The position numbers and the translations under genes are program-made. Under the pieces are notes generated by a model that made no database searches, was not told the DNA's origin, and was given only the letters and a program-made list of their open reading frames with translations. From AC-32 sp963766375 (GTDB lineage: Bacteria; Actinomycetota; Thermoleophilia; Gaiellales; Gaiellaceae), in assembly GCA_963766375.1 (NCBI GenBank), contig CAVXZG010000006.1:1-64000 (forward strand): a stretch of 64,000 nt of DNA. The letters are read 5' to 3'. This document shows positions 16,257 to 24,273 of this stretch, in pieces. The number at the start of each line of letters is the position of its first letter. Position 1 is the first letter of the stretch.

Positions 16257-17032
16257 AGATCCTCTTCGTCGCCGACGTCTTCGGCACGCCGGGCCGTGCC
16301 GCGGTCGAGGAGCGGCTTCCCGCGCTGAAGGAAGAGCTCGGAGCCGGCTTCTGCGTCGTCAACGCGGAGAACACGGCCGACGGCGCGGGCCTGACGCCGC
16401 GGCTCGCCGACCGGCTGCTCGCCGCCGGCGCCGACGCGCTCACGCTGGGCAACCATGTCTGGCGCCGCAAGGAGATCGGGCCTTACCTCGACAGCTCCGA
16501 CCGGGTGGTGCGGCCGGCGAACCTCGCCTCGAGCTCCCCGGGCCGCGGGCTGGCGGTGGTGCCGGCCGCCGACGGAACGCCGGTCGCCGTGCTCAACCTG
16601 CAGGGGCTCCTCTTCATGAGCACGCCGATCAGCCCGTTCGAGGTGCTCGACGCACTCGTCGAGGAGGCTCGTGCGCAGGCCCGGATCGTCCTGCTCGACT
16701 TCCACGCGGAGGCGACGAGCGAGAAGGTCGCGCTGTCACGCCTGGTCGACGGCCGCGTGACCGCCGTCTTCGGAACGCACACGCATGTGCAGACGAGCGA
16801 CGCGCGCGTACAGCCGGGCGGGACCGCGGCGATCACCGACGCGGGCATGACGGGGCCGCACGACTCGGTCATCGGCGTGAAGGCGGAGCTCGCGATCCGG
16901 CGGATGCAGACGGGCATGGGCGTTCGCTTCGAGCCCGCCAGCGGCGGCGTGCGGATCGAGGGTGCGCTCGTGGAGTGCGACGCCGAGGGCCGAGCCCTCA
17001 GCTGCGAGCCGGTGCGGGTTCCCGTCCCGTAG
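16253..17032 (+). CDS. ymdB: YmdB-type metallophosphoesterase, apparent CTG start
   Basis: 259 residues, the family length. The TIGR00282-type motifs are LKILFVADVFGTPGRAAVEE, NAENTADGAGLT, TLGNHVWRRKEI, VLLDFHAEATSEK, GTHTHVQTSDARV and DAGMTGPHDSVIGV, giving the metal ligands D, N, H, H, H. The B. subtilis relative hydrolyses cyclic AMP. No ATG, GTG or TTG fits. The family N-terminus begins exactly at a CTG that overlaps the previous stop as CTGA, so either CTG is used or an ATG was misread. It converges with the next gene, overlapping it by 35 bases. Confidence 0.88.
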   Translation: MKILFVADVFGTPGRAAVEERLPALKEELGAGFCVVNAENTADGAGLTPRLADRLLAAGADALTLGNHVWRRKEIGPYLDSSDRVVRPANLASSSPGRGLAVVPAADGTPVAVLNLQGLLFMSTPISPFEVLDALVEEARAQARIVLLDFHAEATSEKVALSRLVDGRVTAVFGTHTHVQTSDARVQPGGTAAITDAGMTGPHDSVIGVKAELAIRRMQTGMGVRFEPASGGVRIEGALVECDAEGRALSCEPVRVPVP

Positions 17033-18230
17033 GAAAGACGAGTACCGCCAGGAGCACGAGCAGGGTCAGATCCCGCGCGACCACGAGCCAGGACGGCAGG
17101 GCCTCGAAAGCCACGAGGTCCCAGTAGCGAATCGGGAACCAGAGCTGGGTCAGCAGCAGCGCGAGGCCGAGCAGCCCCGAGGCGGCAAGGCCGCGGCGGC
17201 CCCGGACGAGCGGCACGAGCGGGATCAGCCAGATCAGGAATTGCGGCGAGAGCACCTTCCCGAGCGACACGAATGCGACCACGGAGGCCGCGGAGAAGCG
17301 CACCAGCCGCTCCGGCGTGGCCGGCCCCCGGACGGCTGCCGCCCAGATGCCGAGCAGCGCAACCACGAGGAGCGCGCTCGAGGCCGTGCCGAGTGCGTCG
17401 GGGAGCGACCCCGAGAGGTTCTGCGAGCCCCGGCTCGACTCCATCGTGATCGCCAGCCCGCCCACCTGGTGCGCCGCGAGCAGCACCGCCGAGGCGAGGC
17501 TCTCGATCTGGAGCGGCCGGGTCGCCTGGCGCACGACGCTTTCCCACACGCCGTGTGGCGCAAGCGCGAGGAACGGCAGGATCACGACCGCCACGACCGC
17601 GGCGGCCGCAGCGAGGCAGAGCAGCGCCTCACGCCTGCCGCGCGTCCGCCAGACGTAGGCGAAGGCCGGCGGGATGAGCACCGCCGGGAAGACCTTGGCG
17701 GCGATCCCGAGCCCGAGCGAAGCGAAGCCGAGCCGCTCCCGCCCGGCCAGCACTGCCGCGAGCCCGCCGACCGCAAGCGCCGCGGGCCAGAGGTCGTAGC
17801 GGTAGAGGATCACGGAGCCGAGCACGAGCGGAGCGAGCGCCGCGAAGGCGAGGGCGGCGGCCATCCGCTCCACCGAGGCGGCGAGCGAGCGCAGCGCCAC
17901 CGTCATCGCGAACAGGACGCCGATCCCGCAAAGCGCCATCAGGATCTGGAACTCGCGGTTGTAGAGGCTGAAGCCGTCGTGCCCGATCGCGGGCGCGGCG
18001 AAGACCGGCAGTGCCCCGGGCGGGTACTCGACGCCGAAGTCCCGGTAGGGCACCTGGCCGTCCAGCATCGCGTTGCCGTAGCGGTGGTACTCGACCGTGT
18101 CGAGGATCAGGTTGTGCTGGTAGAAGCCCCAGTGGAGGACGGTCAGAGAGGCGAGGAAGACGGCCGCGGCGGCGTACGTGAGCCGCCGCGCGTCACTCGG
18201 CGCCGACCAGCTCTTGGCGAGGACGCTCAA
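16998..18230 (-). CDS. GT87-like polyprenol-dependent membrane glycosyltransferase
   Basis: 410 residues, about ten helices. The extracytoplasmic loop motif VEYHRYGNAMLDGQVPYRDF followed by VEYPPGALPVF is diagnostic of the DUF2029/GT87 group, which includes the mycobacterial PimE-type mannosyltransferases. It probably adds a hexose or pentose to a cell-envelope lipid from a polyprenyl-phosphate sugar. TTG 18230 lies within the upstream gene, a 38-base overlap; a later start is possible. It ends a seven-gene minus-strand run. Confidence 0.85.
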   Translation of the reverse strand: MSVLAKSWSAPSDARRLTYAAAAVFLASLTVLHWGFYQHNLILDTVEYHRYGNAMLDGQVPYRDFGVEYPPGALPVFAAPAIGHDGFSLYNREFQILMALCGIGVLFAMTVALRSLAASVERMAAALAFAALAPLVLGSVILYRYDLWPAALAVGGLAAVLAGRERLGFASLGLGIAAKVFPAVLIPPAFAYVWRTRGRREALLCLAAAAAVVAVVILPFLALAPHGVWESVVRQATRPLQIESLASAVLLAAHQVGGLAITMESSRGSQNLSGSLPDALGTASSALLVVALLGIWAAAVRGPATPERLVRFSAASVVAFVSLGKVLSPQFLIWLIPLVPLVRGRRGLAASGLLGLALLLTQLWFPIRYWDLVAFEALPSWLVVARDLTLLVLLAVLVFPTGREPAPARS

Positions 18231-19956
18231 GGGGTTGTCGCACGGGGACCCTCACCGGCTTCGCGGCCGGCGCCAGGACGGCGAAGGCGGCGAACGGGAA
18301 GAACCACGGCAGGTAGAGGTAGAACCAGTGGGTGAGGACGAGCTCGAACCCGAGCAGAAGCGCGGCCGTCAGCGCCGCGAGCTGTAGCGGCGATTTCCGG
18401 CGCGGCACGAAGTACAGGGCGAGCGCGGCCGCTACCAGCAGGCCTTCGAGTACTCGCTGGAGGACGTGGAGGTCGGGCAGGCCCGCGTGATACTGCCCCC
18501 AGTCCCAGATCGAGAAGGGCGACTGGCGGCCGATCTGCCAACCGAGGGTGCGGTCCCAGAAGTCCTTGGCCGCCTGAACCGGGCTCGGCTCGAGCAGCAG
18601 GATCGAGAAGGCGACAGCCGTCGCGGCGAGGAAGCCGGCGAGGAACAGGCCGCTCGAGCGTGCACGCCGCTCGGGGTAGGACGCCCACAGCGGCGCGATC
18701 AGGAGCGGCGCGAATTTCGTCCAGCCGGCGAGCGCGACCGCAACGCCACGTGCAAGCGGGGAGGTCACCAGCCAGAAGCCCCAGATCAGGAACAGCGGCG
18801 GCAGCGCGTCATTCGTGTTCGAGCTCGAGACGTACTGCGTGAACGGGTAGGCGACCCAGGCGAAGGCGAGCGTCACGGCCAGCCGGGTCCCGCCGAAGCG
18901 CAGGCCGACGAGCGCCAGGCCCAGCAGGCAGAGCAGGTCGAAGAGGATCGAGCTCAGGTGCGCCGCCGGAAGATCGTCCCACTTTCCCGTCCAGCCGAGG
19001 ATCAGGTAGCCGGGTAGGTAGGCCTCGTATGCGACGGGGCCGTAGGTGTCGCCCTGTGGGTTGGCCGACTCGCAGCGGCCGTTCGTCTGGATGCGCTCGC
19101 GGATCTCGCCCTCGGAGTCGGCCTTCCCGCACGCCTTCAGCGTGTCCTCGACCGGGAAGTGGTTGTAGGGCGACTGCCCGTTCGCGATCCGGTTCGCGCC
19201 GATCACACCCGAGTAGCCGACGTCGATCACGTTCGAGGCGCGCACGTTCAGGCCGACGCGGAAACCGGCCGTGAAGACCGTCGCGGCGGCCAGCAGCCAG
19301 ATCGGCCAGACCGGGACCGAGCCCGTGCCCAGCCGGCCGCGCCACCCGCTCCAGGCCATCCGCCCGAGCAGGTAGAGCAGCGGCGGGTAGACGAGCGGGA
19401 CGCTGGTGAAGATGTCGCCGCGGTTGAAGAACCAGAGCGAGACCGAGAAGGAGAGCAGCGCGAGCAGGTCGAGGTTGCGCATGCTCAGGGGCCGCCGCAG
19501 GTCGGCGAGGCCCACCAGGAACAGCAGGCAGAAACCGAGCCAGACGGCGGCGCTGTTGATCTCCTTGCCGCCGAAGGCGCCGTCGTAGCCGCGCGCCATC
19601 TTCCACGCGACCTGCGGCCCGGTCCAGGCTTCCGTGACCGCGCCGCTCGTGTCGTCGACCTTGCCGGTGGCGACTTCGCCGGCGCCGCGCTTGGTGTCGT
19701 CGACCCTGACCGTCCAGCTGTGCCTCTCGTAGGTCGCTGTCGTCTCGAGGATGCTCCGCGGATAGTGACCGAGCCAGTCGGCCACCTTGTCGTCCGCGAG
19801 GAAGATCCGCGTCACCTGCGCCTCGGTCAGGCGTTTCGCCGGCGGGGCGAGCGGACCCTTCAACGCTCCGGGAACGGTTCCCGTGGTCGTGCCGGCGAAT
19901 GCCGACCCCGCGAGGGCGAGCGCGGCAACGACGGCCGGGACGAGAGCGCGGCCCAT
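18193..19956 (-). CDS. Membrane glycosyltransferase with extra N-terminal secreted domain (GT87-like)
   Basis: 587 residues. ATG 19956 begins a signal peptide (LVPAVVAALALAGSAFAG). Residues about 30-125 form an extracytoplasmic domain with RLTEAQVTRIFLADDKVADW and VDDTSGAVTEAWTGPQVAWK, resembling a PepSY-type fold. After that come about ten helices with loops such as NRIANGQSPYNHFPVEDTLK and GDTYGPVAYEAYLPGYLILG, as in DUF2029/GT87 proteins. It is followed by GT87 gene two with a 38-base overlap, and preceded by gtrA. It likely acts on polyprenyl-linked sugars in envelope glycan synthesis. Confidence 0.8.
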   Translation of the reverse strand: MGRALVPAVVAALALAGSAFAGTTTGTVPGALKGPLAPPAKRLTEAQVTRIFLADDKVADWLGHYPRSILETTATYERHSWTVRVDDTKRGAGEVATGKVDDTSGAVTEAWTGPQVAWKMARGYDGAFGGKEINSAAVWLGFCLLFLVGLADLRRPLSMRNLDLLALLSFSVSLWFFNRGDIFTSVPLVYPPLLYLLGRMAWSGWRGRLGTGSVPVWPIWLLAAATVFTAGFRVGLNVRASNVIDVGYSGVIGANRIANGQSPYNHFPVEDTLKACGKADSEGEIRERIQTNGRCESANPQGDTYGPVAYEAYLPGYLILGWTGKWDDLPAAHLSSILFDLLCLLGLALVGLRFGGTRLAVTLAFAWVAYPFTQYVSSSNTNDALPPLFLIWGFWLVTSPLARGVAVALAGWTKFAPLLIAPLWASYPERRARSSGLFLAGFLAATAVAFSILLLEPSPVQAAKDFWDRTLGWQIGRQSPFSIWDWGQYHAGLPDLHVLQRVLEGLLVAAALALYFVPRRKSPLQLAALTAALLLGFELVLTHWFYLYLPWFFPFAAFAVLAPAAKPVRVPVRQPLERPRQELVGAE

Positions 19957-19966
19957 CGCGCTCAGC

Positions 19967-20413
19967 CTAGCTAGGCCGTGAACGAAAAGACCACAGTTTG
20001 TTGCCGATGAAATTGAGGGGGGTGACGAGGACGACCGCGATCGCCTGAGCCAGCACCTTGTCCATGCCCAGCGCGATGAAGCCGGCCAGCAGCGCCAGGT
20101 TCGCCGCGTAGGCGACCAGGGCCACGACCAGGAAGCGCAGCCCCTGCCAGCCGACGTGCCCACGCTGCGCATGGAAGGTCCAGAGCCGGTTCCAGGTGTA
20201 GTTGTTGGTGACGGCGACCAGGAACGAGCACGTCGCCGCGGCCGCGTAGTGGAAGCCGGCCCCACGCAGTAGGGCCGTGTAGACGGCGAGGTTGATCACA
20301 TAGCCGCTCGCCCCGACTGCGCCGAATTTGGCGAGCTGCACCCAGTTGTGCGACTTCCGCAGGGCCTGGCCGGCTCGCGTGCGCGCGAAGCTTGCTGCGG
20401 GGGAGAAGGCCAT
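19967..20413 (-). CDS. GtrA family membrane protein
   Basis: 148 residues with four helices. Family marks are LAKFGAVGASGYVINLAVYT near the N-terminus, VAVTNNYTWNRLWTF in the middle and TPLNFIGNKLWSF at the end. GtrA-like proteins are thought to flip or help flip polyprenyl-phosphate sugars across the membrane. The neighbouring GT87-type transferases use such donors, so a joint role in envelope glycosylation is likely. ATG 20413 was chosen; upstream sequence in frame is low complexity. Confidence 0.9.
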   Translation of the reverse strand: MAFSPAASFARTRAGQALRKSHNWVQLAKFGAVGASGYVINLAVYTALLRGAGFHYAAAATCSFLVAVTNNYTWNRLWTFHAQRGHVGWQGLRFLVVALVAYAANLALLAGFIALGMDKVLAQAIAVVLVTPLNFIGNKLWSFRSRPS

Positions 20414-20438
20414 CGGCGGGCGAGCGTACCAACCGGCC

Positions 20439-20705
20439 CTACCGAAACTGAAAACCGATCTCGCCGGCAGGCTCCTCCCGTCCGACTTCGACCTCCTCCA
20501 CGCGCGCACCCGCCGGGCCGCGCCGACACCACTCCACCATCGATTCGACCTGCTCGTCGTCGCCCTCGAAGACGGCCTCGACGCTCCCGTCGTCTGCGTT
20601 CCTGATCCAGCCGGCCACGCCGAGCGACTCGGCGCGCGCCCGCGCCTCCGCCCGGAAGAACACGCCCTGGACGCGGCCCCGGATGCGCACGCGCACCCGC
20701 GTCAA
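20439..20705 (-). CDS. acyP: Acylphosphatase
   Basis: 88 residues, the standard size. The signature GRVQGVFFRAEARARAESLG carries the catalytic arginine and GWIRNADDGSVEAVFEG the catalytic asparagine. It hydrolyses acyl phosphates in the cytoplasm. The start is TTG 20705, overlapping the pcm stop by four bases (TTGA). Confidence 0.95.
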   Translation of the reverse strand: MTRVRVRIRGRVQGVFFRAEARARAESLGVAGWIRNADDGSVEAVFEGDDEQVESMVEWCRRGPAGARVEEVEVGREEPAGEIGFQFR

Positions 20706-21352
20706 GCGCGGAAGCCCTCTTCCCCGACCAGCGGGACGAAGCGGCAGGGCACCGAGTGGACGACCGCCGGGCCCTCGGGGCTTCGCACGATCACCTCCAG
20801 CCGCTGCGCCCGCTGCCCGCCCACCGGCACGACGAGCCTCCCTCGAGGGCGGAGCTGCTCGTAGAGCGTCTCCGGAAGGCCGGGCGCAGCCGCGGCCACG
20901 GCGATCGCGTCGAACGGCGCGCGCTCCGGGACCCCGAGGGTGCCGTCGCCGACCACCACCTCGACGCGGTCGTAGCCGGCTGCGCCAAGGCTCTCGCGGG
21001 CGCGCTCGGCGAGCTCGGGGATCCGCTCGATCGTGACTACGTCCGCGCCGAGCTCCGCGAGCACGGCGGCCTGGTAGCCGGAGCCGGTGCCGACGTCGAG
21101 CACCAGCTCGCCGGGCCGGGTCGCGAGAGCCTCCGCGATTCGCCCGACCATGTACGGCTGGGAGATGGTCTGGCCGTGGGCCAGCGGCAGCGCCGCGTCG
21201 TCGTACGCGCGACGGCGCTCGGGCTCGGGCACGAACAACTCGCGCGGCACGCGCTCCATCGCGGCAAGCACTGCTTCGTCCACGATGTCGCGATCGCGCA
21301 GCTGGGTCTCCACCATGCGGCGCCTCGCCTCGGCGGCCGGCTCAGGCTGCAT
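20702..21352 (-). CDS. pcm: Protein-L-isoaspartate O-methyltransferase
   Basis: 216 residues. It methylates isoaspartyl residues so that damaged proteins can be repaired. Typical features are VPRELFVPEPERRRAYDDAA, ALPLAHGQTISQPYMVGRIA and the SAM-binding motif ELVLDVGTGSGYQAAVLAEL. ATG 21352 overlaps the upstream phosphatase by 11 bases. It is coupled to acylphosphatase downstream. Confidence 0.94.
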   Translation of the reverse strand: MQPEPAAEARRRMVETQLRDRDIVDEAVLAAMERVPRELFVPEPERRRAYDDAALPLAHGQTISQPYMVGRIAEALATRPGELVLDVGTGSGYQAAVLAELGADVVTIERIPELAERARESLGAAGYDRVEVVVGDGTLGVPERAPFDAIAVAAAAPGLPETLYEQLRPRGRLVVPVGGQRAQRLEVIVRSPEGPAVVHSVPCRFVPLVGEEGFRA

Positions 21353-22697
21353 CAGGGAGCCGGCGCGCGTAGGCCGGCGGCTCGACCCCGAAGTGGGCGA
21401 GCGCAAGCGGTGCGAGGTCGACGATCCGGCGGGGCTCGCCCTCGATCCCAACGGTGAGGATCGGCACCTCGGAGTCGCCGGCGTCAAGCGATCCGTGGCT
21501 GCCACCGCCGAGGTGGCTGCGGCCGGCCAGGTCGGCCAGCTCGACTCCCGCCGCCGGCGAGACGAGCAGCTCGCCCGCGTTCGGGTTGGCAAGCGCCGCC
21601 CACGAGCGCTCGAGCGCGTCCGGCTGGTCGAGCAGGCCGAGGTCGCCGGTCGTGCGCCAGGCCCGATCGGCAGGAGCGAAGCGAAGCTCCTCACCGTCCC
21701 GCCTGGCCACGGCCTCGGCGCCCTCGCGGTAGAGCACGACCTCTGCAGCCGCCTGCCCGTCCAGCCGACGGGCGAGCTCGGCCGCACCCTCGCGGCACTC
21801 CGGGAGCCGGTAGACCATGCCGGCCCGGTTCGAGGCGGTCACGAGCACCCCGTCCACGCCGGCGAAGGGCGCCTGCAGCGAGACCGCCCGGTCGACGCGG
21901 GTCTGGCCGTGGTCGGAGCAGACCACGACCGCGTAACGCTCGAGGAACTCATCCGGCCCACCCGCTGCCTCGATCAGGGCGCCGATCGCCGCGTCGCTGC
22001 GAGCAAGCGCCTCCTGCGTCTCCTGGGGGCCAAGCGCGTGCGAGGCGAAGTCGTAGTCCGGCAGGTAGTAGACGAGGAAGTCGAAGCCGTCGCGGGTGAC
22101 GAGCCAGCGCCCGACGAACCCGGCGTAGGCGTCGATCGAACCCATTGAGCGGCCGAAGACCGATACGGGCGCACCCGTCACGTCGGACTCGAAGAGGTTG
22201 TAGAAGAAAAACCGCTTCGGGCCGTACGCCGGGCGGACGAGCCCCGGGATGAGCGCCACGTGCCGGTTCCTGCCGCGGTAGCAGGTGATATTGACCGCCC
22301 CCGCGGTCAGCCCCGCGTCCTCGAGCGCTTCGTAGACGGTGACGGCGTCTGGGCCGAGGTGCTGCTCGTTCATGTTGAAGATCGCGTCGAGGATCGAGCG
22401 GCGCGCGCCCGCGGCCCGGATCGCCGCGAACGAGGAGCCGTACTCGACAAGCCGCCGCTCGCCGCGGTGGTACCAGACGAGGTGCGGGATGTGGTGCACG
22501 TCGGGGTGTGCGCCGGTTGCGATCGAGGTGAGGCACACCGGCGTGAGCGACGGAAAGGTCGAGACGCCGCGGCGGTAGCTGCCGTTCGCGGCGAGGAACG
22601 AGAGCGCCGGCGCACTGCCGGTCTCGACCGCGTCCTCGAAGACCGCGGGGGTGAGCCCGTCGATCACGATCAGGATCAGCTTCCTGCGCTCGGCCAA
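21342..22697 (-). CDS. Alkaline-phosphatase-fold phosphodiesterase / nucleotide pyrophosphatase
   Basis: 451 residues. The N-terminal metal site LILIVIDGLTPAVFEDAV, the nucleophile region STFPSLTPVCLTSIATG with its threonine/serine, the DYLPDYDFASHALGP segment and VVVCSDHGQTRVDRAV match type I phosphodiesterase/nucleotide pyrophosphatase proteins. The substrate is not clear. The TTG start at 22697 lies five bases after the preceding stop. No signal peptide is seen, so a cytoplasmic location is likely. It is part of the envelope/repair operon. Confidence 0.85.
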   Translation of the reverse strand: MAERRKLILIVIDGLTPAVFEDAVETGSAPALSFLAANGSYRRGVSTFPSLTPVCLTSIATGAHPDVHHIPHLVWYHRGERRLVEYGSSFAAIRAAGARRSILDAIFNMNEQHLGPDAVTVYEALEDAGLTAGAVNITCYRGRNRHVALIPGLVRPAYGPKRFFFYNLFESDVTGAPVSVFGRSMGSIDAYAGFVGRWLVTRDGFDFLVYYLPDYDFASHALGPQETQEALARSDAAIGALIEAAGGPDEFLERYAVVVCSDHGQTRVDRAVSLQAPFAGVDGVLVTASNRAGMVYRLPECREGAAELARRLDGQAAAEVVLYREGAEAVARRDGEELRFAPADRAWRTTGDLGLLDQPDALERSWAALANPNAGELLVSPAAGVELADLAGRSHLGGGSHGSLDAGDSEVPILTVGIEGEPRRIVDLAPLALAHFGVEPPAYARRLPDAA

Positions 22698-22701
22698 CGC
22701 C

Positions 22702-23121
22702 CTAATCGCGCGCCAGGCTGCGCAGGCCCGCGTAGCGCTCGCCGCCGTGCCGCCGGGCGCGAGCGGCCAGTGCAGGCAGCAGGACCGCCTCGAGGTACCC
22801 GACCGCGGGAACGAGCGCGAGCGCGGCGAGCACCAGAGCGGCGAGGGCGACGAGGACGGCGGTCCCGCCTCTCGTCCCGCCTCGCCGCAGCGCCCCGGCC
22901 ACGAAGGCCGAGACGACGACTGCGCCGAGCGCGCCTCCCAATCCGCCGGCCACCGCCTCGTGCCAGCCGCCGATCGCGTAGCCGACGCCGGCGCCACCCG
23001 CAGCCGCGACTGCCGCGACCACGAGCACGAGCCCGCGGCGGGGCGCGGCCAGCGCGGAGAGTAGCCCGCCGAGGCCGATTCCGAGGCCGAGCGAGAGGCC
23101 GATTCGGTACCACTCCCACAT
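22702..23121 (-). CDS. Small integral membrane protein, unknown
   Basis: 139 residues starting at ATG 23121 (MWEWYRIGLSLGLGIGLGGL). Four glycine/alanine-rich helices are visible, ending with a basic tail RRHGGERYAGLRSLARD. It is the first gene of the minus-strand run leading to pcm and the glycosyltransferases. No family recognised. A longer open frame upstream is serine/arginine-rich and antisense to the thioredoxin-like gene. Confidence 0.7.
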   Translation of the reverse strand: MWEWYRIGLSLGLGIGLGGLLSALAAPRRGLVLVVAAVAAAGGAGVGYAIGGWHEAVAGGLGGALGAVVVSAFVAGALRRGGTRGGTAVLVALAALVLAALALVPAVGYLEAVLLPALAARARRHGGERYAGLRSLARD

Positions 23122-23194
23122 CTCGCGGAGAGTGTAGACCCCGCCTCCCGGCACGCGGTTTAGAGTCTCGTTTGCAGGGGAAAGATCGGTCACG

Positions 23195-23482
23195 ATGAAA
23201 CCCGATCCGCGCCCGCTGCTCGTCTTCTTCGGCGCCTCCCACTCCGGGCCGGCCCGCCGCATGGAAAGCCTCGTCGCGCACCTCGCGCGCAAGGAGCGCG
23301 CCCGTCTGCGCGTGACGCAAGTGGACGTGAACGAGCAGCCCGAGCTCGCAGAGCGCTTCCGGGTCGACACCGTGCCGACGCTCGCGCTCGTCAAGGAGAA
23401 GCGCGTGGTCGACCGGCTCGAAGGCCGGGTCAGCGCGCCGCGGATCGAGCGCATGCTCGAGCCGCACCTCGACGCCGCCTAA
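23195..23482 (+). CDS. Thioredoxin-fold protein lacking the redox cysteines
   Basis: 95 residues. PLLVFFGASHSGPARRMESL occupies the place of the usual FWAxWCGPCR, so both catalytic cysteines are replaced (His-Ser and Ala). The rest follows a thioredoxin: VTQVDVNEQPELAERFRVDT, the cis-proline in VDTVPTLALVKEKRVV and a final helix. It therefore cannot do dithiol exchange and probably binds a partner. It stands alone, divergent from the membrane protein at 22702-23121, with a 56-base gap to the CHRD gene. Confidence 0.85.
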   Translation: MKPDPRPLLVFFGASHSGPARRMESLVAHLARKERARLRVTQVDVNEQPELAERFRVDTVPTLALVKEKRVVDRLEGRVSAPRIERMLEPHLDAA

Positions 23483-23538
23483 AACCGCCGCGCAGCCTCC
23501 GGCGTACTACTCGGTCGAGACCGTCCGAGAGGAGAAGC

Positions 23539-24273
23539 ATGCGCAGAGCACTCACCGCCGCAGGGGTTGCAGCAGCATCGCTCGCCGTCGCGATCGCCGC
23601 CGGCGCCGCGACCAACGCGACAACCAAGCTGGAGGCCAACCTCCGCGGCGCCAACGACGGGGCGCCGGCGTCGAACCGCGGCAAGACGGAGATTCGGCTG
23701 ACGCCCTCGACGGGCAGGGTCTGCTGGGAGACCAGGATCGCGAAGATCGACGGCAAGCCCAACGCGTCCCACATCCACAAGGGGCGCCGTGGTGTCTCCG
23801 GCAACGTCGTCGTGCCGCTCGGTGCGGGTTACAAGCGCCAGGGCTGCACCACCGCGTCGAAGGCGCTGATCAGGGCGATCATCAAGAGCCCCGGTGCCTA
23901 CTACGTGAACGTGCACAACGCGAAGCATCCGGCCGGCGCAATGCGCGGGCAGCTGACTCGGGGGACCTGGGTCCTCCCGGAGACGGGGCCCGGCGGACCC
24001 TCGCCGCCGGGCGCCCGCCCTCTAGCTCTGCTCGAGGCGCCGGATCACGGCAAGCCCGAACTCGGCCGCGCGGGCGCCGTCTACGACCCGGTGGTCGAAG
24101 GTGACCGAGACGTAGCCGATCGGCCGTGCCACGATCTCGCCGTCACGGACGACCGGTCGCTCCGCCACGCGCCCGAGACTGAGGATCGCGACCTCGGGAT
24201 GATTGACGATCGGGGTGGTCAGGAGCCCGCCGAGCTTGCCGGCGCTCGTCACGGTGAAGGTCGAGCCGCGTAG
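23539..24273 (+). CDS. Secreted CHRD-domain protein, C-terminus uncertain
   Basis: ATG 23539 starts a signal peptide (RALTAAGVAAASLAVAIAAG). Residues about 30-140 form a CHRD domain with RICW-like GRVCWETRIAKIDG, NASHIHKGRRGVSGNVVVPL and the closing motif GAYYVNVHNAKHPAGAMRGQ. CHRD proteins normally stop just after RGQL. Here the frame runs on for another 95 codons to 24273, antisense to the E2 gene. The extra tail is charged and unlike a protein domain, so the real stop was probably near 23960-24025 and lost to an indel. It has two cysteines. Confidence 0.7.
   Translation: MRRALTAAGVAAASLAVAIAAGAATNATTKLEANLRGANDGAPASNRGKTEIRLTPSTGRVCWETRIAKIDGKPNASHIHKGRRGVSGNVVVPLGAGYKRQGCTTASKALIRAIIKSPGAYYVNVHNAKHPAGAMRGQLTRGTWVLPETGPGGPSPPGARPLALLEAPDHGKPELGRAGAVYDPVVEGDRDVADRPCHDLAVTDDRSLRHAPETEDRDLGMIDDRGGQEPAELAGARHGEGRAA

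Noticed and set aside
23960..24000. LPETG sequence in the CHRD protein as a sortase signal
   Set aside because: No hydrophobic segment or basic tail follows, and the region is probably past the true stop.
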